Of a stretch of 64,000 nucleotides of DNA, positions 60,478 to 64,000 are shown piece by piece. Every line of letters begins with the position of its first letter. Within the stretch, counting starts at the first letter, position 1. The stretch is from Sinosporangium siamense. Lineage in GTDB: Bacteria > Actinomycetota > Actinomycetes > Streptosporangiales > Streptosporangiaceae. The DNA is taken from the NCBI RefSeq assembly GCF_016863435.1, contig NZ_BOOW01000012.1:62001-126000 (forward strand), read 5' to 3'. The notes below the pieces were generated by a model. That model had not been told where the DNA came from. It saw only the letters and a list, made by a program, of their open reading frames with translations, and did no database searches. The translations under genes were made by a program, and so were the position numbers.

Positions 60478-61695
60478 ATGCAGATTGCAGGCGAGCGCCG
60501 AGACGCCGGCGCCTTTCCCATGCCGCGCACATGCCCTTATCACCCGCCACCGGGTTACGCCGGACTCCGGGAGCGCGGCCCGGTCTCCCGGGTGACGCTC
60601 GCCGACGGCCGCCCGGCCTGGGTGGTCACCGGCTATGAGGAGGTGCGGCGACTGTTTGCCGACCACCGGGTGTCGTCGGACCGCGCCGACCCGAACTATC
60701 CCAGGTTCCGCCCCGGTCCCCCCAGCGCCCGGCCCGACCCGCGGGCCGTGCGGGCCTCGCGGACCTTCGTCGAGATGGATCCGCCCGAACACGGCCACCA
60801 CCGCCGCATGGTGACGCACGCGTTCACGTTGCGGCGCGTCCGCGCCATGCGGCCCGCGGTGAGCCGGGCCGCCGGCGAGCTGCTGGACCGCATGGCCGAG
60901 CTCGGCTCTCCGGCCGACCTTGTGCGGGCTTATGCCGTACCGCTGCCCGCGTTGACCATGTGTGATCTTTTCGGCGTGCCGGGGGAGGACCGGGGGTTCT
61001 TCGTCGAGCAGACCGGGTGGGCGGCGCTGGACCGGCGGGCGGCGGGGCGGGCGCGGCGGGAGCTCGGGGCATATTTCGGGGAGCTGGCGCGGGCCAGGGA
61101 GCGGCGGCCGGGGCGGGATCTGCTCAGCACGCTGGTGGTGCGGCATGTGCGGGCGGGGGAGCTTACCGGTCAGGAGCTCTCGAACATGGTCGTCATGATG
61201 GTGGTGGCCGGGCACGAGACCACCGCGAGCATGATCGCGCTCGGCGCGCTCACCCTGCTGGAGCACCCAGGGCAACTCGCCCTCCTGGCGGAGGACCCGT
61301 CGCTGGTCCCGCGGGCGGTGGACGAACTCCTCCGTTTCCTCACAGTGGTCGACACATTCCCCCGGGTCGCCAAGGCGGACATAGACCTCGGCGACGTGCG
61401 CATCCGGGCGGGGGACGCGGTGATCCTGCTGACCGCCGCCGCCAATCGCGATCCCTCGGTCTTCCCCGACCCCGACACGCTGGACGTGCGGAGGGCCGCC
61501 CGCCCGCACCTCTCCTTCGCCTACGGCGTGCACCAGTGCCTCGGCCAGAACCTCGCGCGCCAGGAGCTTGAGATCGCCTTCTCCGCGTTGTTCACCCGCT
61601 TTCCCACGCTGCGCGGCGCCGCGCCACTTGGCGACATCCCGGTGAACGAGGCCGTCGGGGTCCAGGGCGTGGGCGCGCTCCCCGTCCAGTGGTGA
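60478..61695 (+). CDS. Cytochrome P450
   Basis: 405 residues; GAGGAG lies just before the ATG. The I-helix AGHETTAS is at 244-251, the ExxR motif is E283-L-L-R286, and the heme motif FAYGVHQCLGQNLARQEL puts the ligand at Cys354. Length is normal for soluble bacterial P450s, which need separate ferredoxin partners (none here). It may hydroxylate or cross-link the lasso peptide; P450s in RiPP clusters do both. The stop overlaps the exporter start. Confidence 0.93.
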   Translation: MQIAGERRDAGAFPMPRTCPYHPPPGYAGLRERGPVSRVTLADGRPAWVVTGYEEVRRLFADHRVSSDRADPNYPRFRPGPPSARPDPRAVRASRTFVEMDPPEHGHHRRMVTHAFTLRRVRAMRPAVSRAAGELLDRMAELGSPADLVRAYAVPLPALTMCDLFGVPGEDRGFFVEQTGWAALDRRAAGRARRELGAYFGELARARERRPGRDLLSTLVVRHVRAGELTGQELSNMVVMMVVAGHETTASMIALGALTLLEHPGQLALLAEDPSLVPRAVDELLRFLTVVDTFPRVAKADIDLGDVRIRAGDAVILLTAAANRDPSVFPDPDTLDVRRAARPHLSFAYGVHQCLGQNLARQELEIAFSALFTRFPTLRGAAPLGDIPVNEAVGVQGVGALPVQW

Positions 61696-63476
61696 CGCAC
61701 CTGGCCCGGTGGGCGTCCCGCGCCCCGCGCGAGACCGGCTCGGAGCGGGGCGAGTGGCGCGCCCTGCTCGGCTACGCGGCGGCCGAGCGGCGGTGGCTGC
61801 TGGTCGGCATCCTCCTCGGCCCCGTCGGCACACTCGGCGCGCTGGCCCAGCCCGTGGCCGCCAAGGCGATCATCGACGCGCTGGAACGGGGCGCCTCTCT
61901 CTGGCGTCCGGTGGTGGTGCTGACCGTGCTGGTCGTGGCCGCCGCTGCCTTGCGCGGGCTGGATCTGTGGCTCCTGGAGCGTACGGCGGAGCGGATTGTC
62001 CGCCGGGTCCGCCTGGACCTGGTGACGCGGCTGGTGCGGGCGAGTGTACCCGCCACCGACCGGCACCCCGTGGGCGAGCTGACCACACGCGTCACGGCGG
62101 ACACGACGCTGCTGCGCTCCGGTGTGACGCACGGGCTGGTCGACACCCTGGTGGGCGCCATCGGCATGGTGGGGGCCGTGGTCTTCATGGCGGTGCTGGA
62201 TGTGCGGCTCCTGCTCGTCGCGGCGTTCGTCGTCGGGGCGACCTTCCTCGGCCTGGTCGTGCTGCTTCCCCGCATGCGGCGGGCCACCGAGCACACCCAG
62301 CGTGCCCTCGGCGGCGTCGGCGCCGCGTTGGAGCGGGTGCTGGTGGCGACCCGCACGGTGAAAGCCAGCCAGGCCGAACACCGAGAGCTCGCGACCCTGG
62401 CGGAGCGTGTGGAGGACGCCTACCGGCATGGGCTGAGCTTCGCGTGGCTCCGCAGCGTCGGCGGCGTGGTGACCGGCCTGGCGGTGCAAGGGGCGTTCCT
62501 GGTCGTGCTCGCGGTCGGCGGTGTCCTGGTGGCGCGGGGCGAGCTCGAGGTCTCGGCGCTCATCGCCTTTCTGCTCTACCTCTTCTATCTCGCCGGGCCG
62601 ATCGGCTCCCTCACCACGGGCGTTACGCAGATCAATCAGGCGCTCGGGGCGGTCGCCCGGCTGGCACCTCTCGCCGCGCTGCCTCAGGAGGAGACATCCC
62701 ACGGGCTCCCCGGGGGCCTGGACGGGACGGGCGCCGGGGGCGTTGTCGAGTTCGACCGGGTGACCTTCGCCTATCGGGCGGACCGGGACCGGGTGCTGGA
62801 CGGCGTCACCTTCGCCGTGCCCGCGCGGGGGCAGACCGCCGTCGTCGGCCCCTCGGGTTCGGGGAAGAGCACGCTGTTCGCGCTGCTTCAGCGCTTCTAC
62901 GAGCCGCAGGACGGGCGCATCCTCCTCGCCGGTCGCGACATCCGCGACCTCGGCCGGTCCGAGTTGCGGCGGTGGCTCGGATATGTGGAGCAGGACTCAC
63001 CGGTGCTCGACGGCACCCTGCGCGACAACCTCCTCTACGCCGCTCCGGACGCCTCGGAGGCGGACCTGCGCGACGTCGTGCGCGAGACGCGACTGGACGA
63101 ACTGGTGGAGCGCCTGCCGCGGGGACTGGACACCGATGTGGGCACGCGGGGGACCGCCTTGTCGGGCGGTGAACGCCAGCGGGTGGCCATCGCCCGCGCG
63201 TTGCTGCGCCGCCCGGAGGTCCTGCTGCTGGACGAGGTCACGGCCCATCTCGACGCGCTCAACGAGAAGACGCTGCGGGAGGCCGTCGCCCGTGCCGCCG
63301 GCCACTGCACGGTGATCGTGGTCGCCCACCGGCTGTCCACGGTGCGATCGGCCCGCCACATCGTCGTCATGGAGCGCGGGCGGGTGCGGGCGCAGGGAGC
63401 ACACGCCGATCTCATGGCGGAAGACCTTCTCTACCGGCGGCTGGTCACGACGCAATTGACGGTGCCATCCGCATAG
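61692..63476 (+). CDS. Lasso peptide ABC exporter (fused membrane and ATPase)
   Basis: 594 residues from GTG at 61692, overlapping the P450 stop (GTGA). Six transmembrane segments lie in residues 25-310. The ATPase has Walker A GPSGSGKST (from Gly386), Q-loop YVEQDSPVLDGTL, signature LSGGERQR (about 490) and Walker B VLLLDEVTAHLD. It is a type IV half-exporter and would act as a homodimer. The LasD-type position at the end of the cluster suggests it exports the product and gives immunity. Confidence 0.92.
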   Translation: MTHLARWASRAPRETGSERGEWRALLGYAAAERRWLLVGILLGPVGTLGALAQPVAAKAIIDALERGASLWRPVVVLTVLVVAAAALRGLDLWLLERTAERIVRRVRLDLVTRLVRASVPATDRHPVGELTTRVTADTTLLRSGVTHGLVDTLVGAIGMVGAVVFMAVLDVRLLLVAAFVVGATFLGLVVLLPRMRRATEHTQRALGGVGAALERVLVATRTVKASQAEHRELATLAERVEDAYRHGLSFAWLRSVGGVVTGLAVQGAFLVVLAVGGVLVARGELEVSALIAFLLYLFYLAGPIGSLTTGVTQINQALGAVARLAPLAALPQEETSHGLPGGLDGTGAGGVVEFDRVTFAYRADRDRVLDGVTFAVPARGQTAVVGPSGSGKSTLFALLQRFYEPQDGRILLAGRDIRDLGRSELRRWLGYVEQDSPVLDGTLRDNLLYAAPDASEADLRDVVRETRLDELVERLPRGLDTDVGTRGTALSGGERQRVAIARALLRRPEVLLLDEVTAHLDALNEKTLREAVARAAGHCTVIVVAHRLSTVRSARHIVVMERGRVRAQGAHADLMAEDLLYRRLVTTQLTVPSA

Positions 63477-63693
63477 TCGTCTTTCGGATTCTCCGATGTT
63501 TTCCGCGTGCCGTCGTTCGATGGGAGTAAGTCTCGATTTAAATCGCCGTGGGATTTCATGGTGATGCCGATTGCGGGTGGCCGGGGCGGAGGGTGGACAC
63601 GTATGGCTGAGAGAGTTAGGGGCGTCCTAAAAAGGGGTTAGGCACTTCCCTAATTGGATGTACATGAGTGAAAACCGCTTTGCTGTTGACTGG

Positions 63694-63724
63694 GTGATGT
63701 GCCGCCTGCATATACTCGAACGTA
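63694..63724 (+). promoter_or_regulatory. Promoter-like element after the lasso cluster
   Basis: TTGACT and TATACT are separated by about 19 bases, a little long. A transcript starting here would run about 100 bases to the hairpin at 63785-63826 without a clear gene. Confidence 0.35.
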
Positions 63725-63784
63725 TTCACCAATTTGTACTCATAATGGCGAGATCTGCCCACGTTGCCCACTATGGAAAAGCAA

Positions 63785-63826
63785 GGGATGATCGGGACGG
63801 TCCGATATCCTGGCCCCGATCATCCC
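63785..63826 (+). terminator. Strong hairpin downstream of the lasso cluster
   Basis: GGGATGATCGGG and CCCGATCATCCC form a perfect 12-base stem with an 18-base loop, followed by CTTAACC. It is about 310 bases after the exporter stop. It may terminate the cluster message or a short RNA made from the promoter-like element upstream. Confidence 0.55.
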
Positions 63827-64000
63827 CTTAACCGGTTATCAGCTTTTGTCGCGCGAGCCTTCCGAATGGCTGCCCTGGGTTACCGACAGCACCAGCCGCT
63901 AGCGGAACTCTTGCCCCGTGCTATGCGAAGAACAACCCGGCGAGACCGACATGGGGAACTCCGGCCTGTGGGAGGACTATGGGAGAGGGAGTCGACCAAA

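Larger units (their letters stand above)
63477..64000. other. Downstream region with promoter, hairpin and window end
   Basis: 524 bases without a complete gene. It holds a promoter-like TTGACT / TATACT pair and a strong hairpin, listed separately. Near the right edge ATG at 63979 follows GGAGG by three bases and stays open to the window end (MGEGVDQ...). It could be the start of the next gene, but too little is visible. Confidence 0.5.

Noticed and set aside
1-64000. CRISPR array, rRNA genes, insertion sequences or integrase genes
   Set aside because: None seen. The only tandem arrays are the 6/12-base microsatellite and a two-copy 13-base unit; no transposase or integrase motif was found.

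Overview
The window is chromosomal DNA from a high-GC actinomycete. GC-rich third codon positions, many GTG starts, and the blocks fasR-fabD-fabH-acpP-fabF and peroxiredoxin-DUF3052-aceE all fit Streptomyces or Streptosporangiaceae-like bacteria. The genus is not fixed by the sequence; a Nonomuraea/Microbispora/Streptosporangium-type genome is an inference.

Layout. 1-2.2 kb: the tail of a sensor histidine kinase, a secreted lipoprotein, three copies of an intergenic repeat and a WYL regulator. 2.4-4.4 kb: a small acidic membrane protein, an ATP-grasp glutathionylspermidine-synthase-like enzyme and a DUF350 membrane protein. 4.4-10.7 kb: the type II fatty-acid synthesis operon with its activator FasR and a terminal carboxyltransferase gene. 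10.8-12.2 kb: a tRNA-Val with remnants of two defence genes (JetD/DUF2399-like and RloB) beyond its 3' end. 12.2-18.7 kb: glucokinase, zinc ribbon, peroxiredoxin, DUF3052, DUF1918 and pyruvate dehydrogenase E1. 18.9-25.6 kb: secreted TPR, DUF4331 and GMC-oxidoreductase genes, an ArsR/SRPBCC pair with a clear promoter-operator, and two tiny coupled zinc-cluster proteins. 25.7-30.8 kb: a lipoprotein, a WXG100-like pair, a broken PfaD remnant and an Mrr_N-HEPN candidate defence RNase. 30.8-36.8 kb: a Dpp/Opp-type ABC importer with a FhuF-like ferric reductase. 37-44.2 kb: a secreted EEP phosphatase/nuclease, an aminoglycoside-phosphotransferase-like kinase, and a copper block (multicopper oxidase, His-rich membrane protein, M56 peptidase, BlaI/CopY regulator). 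44.4-52.4 kb: RecQ, a P-loop protein, an AMP-ligase, a flippase-like membrane protein and a NarL-type two-component system. 52.8-54.5 kb: an FkbM methyltransferase and a 2-oxoglutarate oxygenase.

The most notable locus is 54.5-63.8 kb, a lasso-peptide cluster. A 35-residue precursor at 54956-55063 is followed by a B2 leader peptidase, an asparagine-synthetase-like cyclase, a PqqD-like B1 recognition protein, an uncharacterised 303-residue protein, a class A flavin monooxygenase, a cytochrome P450 and an ABC exporter. The last six genes are nearly all translationally coupled. The predicted core is GWTGPTWDYWDGDWTP: four tryptophans, Gly1, and an Asp at position 8 that would close an eight-residue ring. 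Two or three oxidative enzymes next to such a core suggest a tailored, possibly new, lasso peptide.
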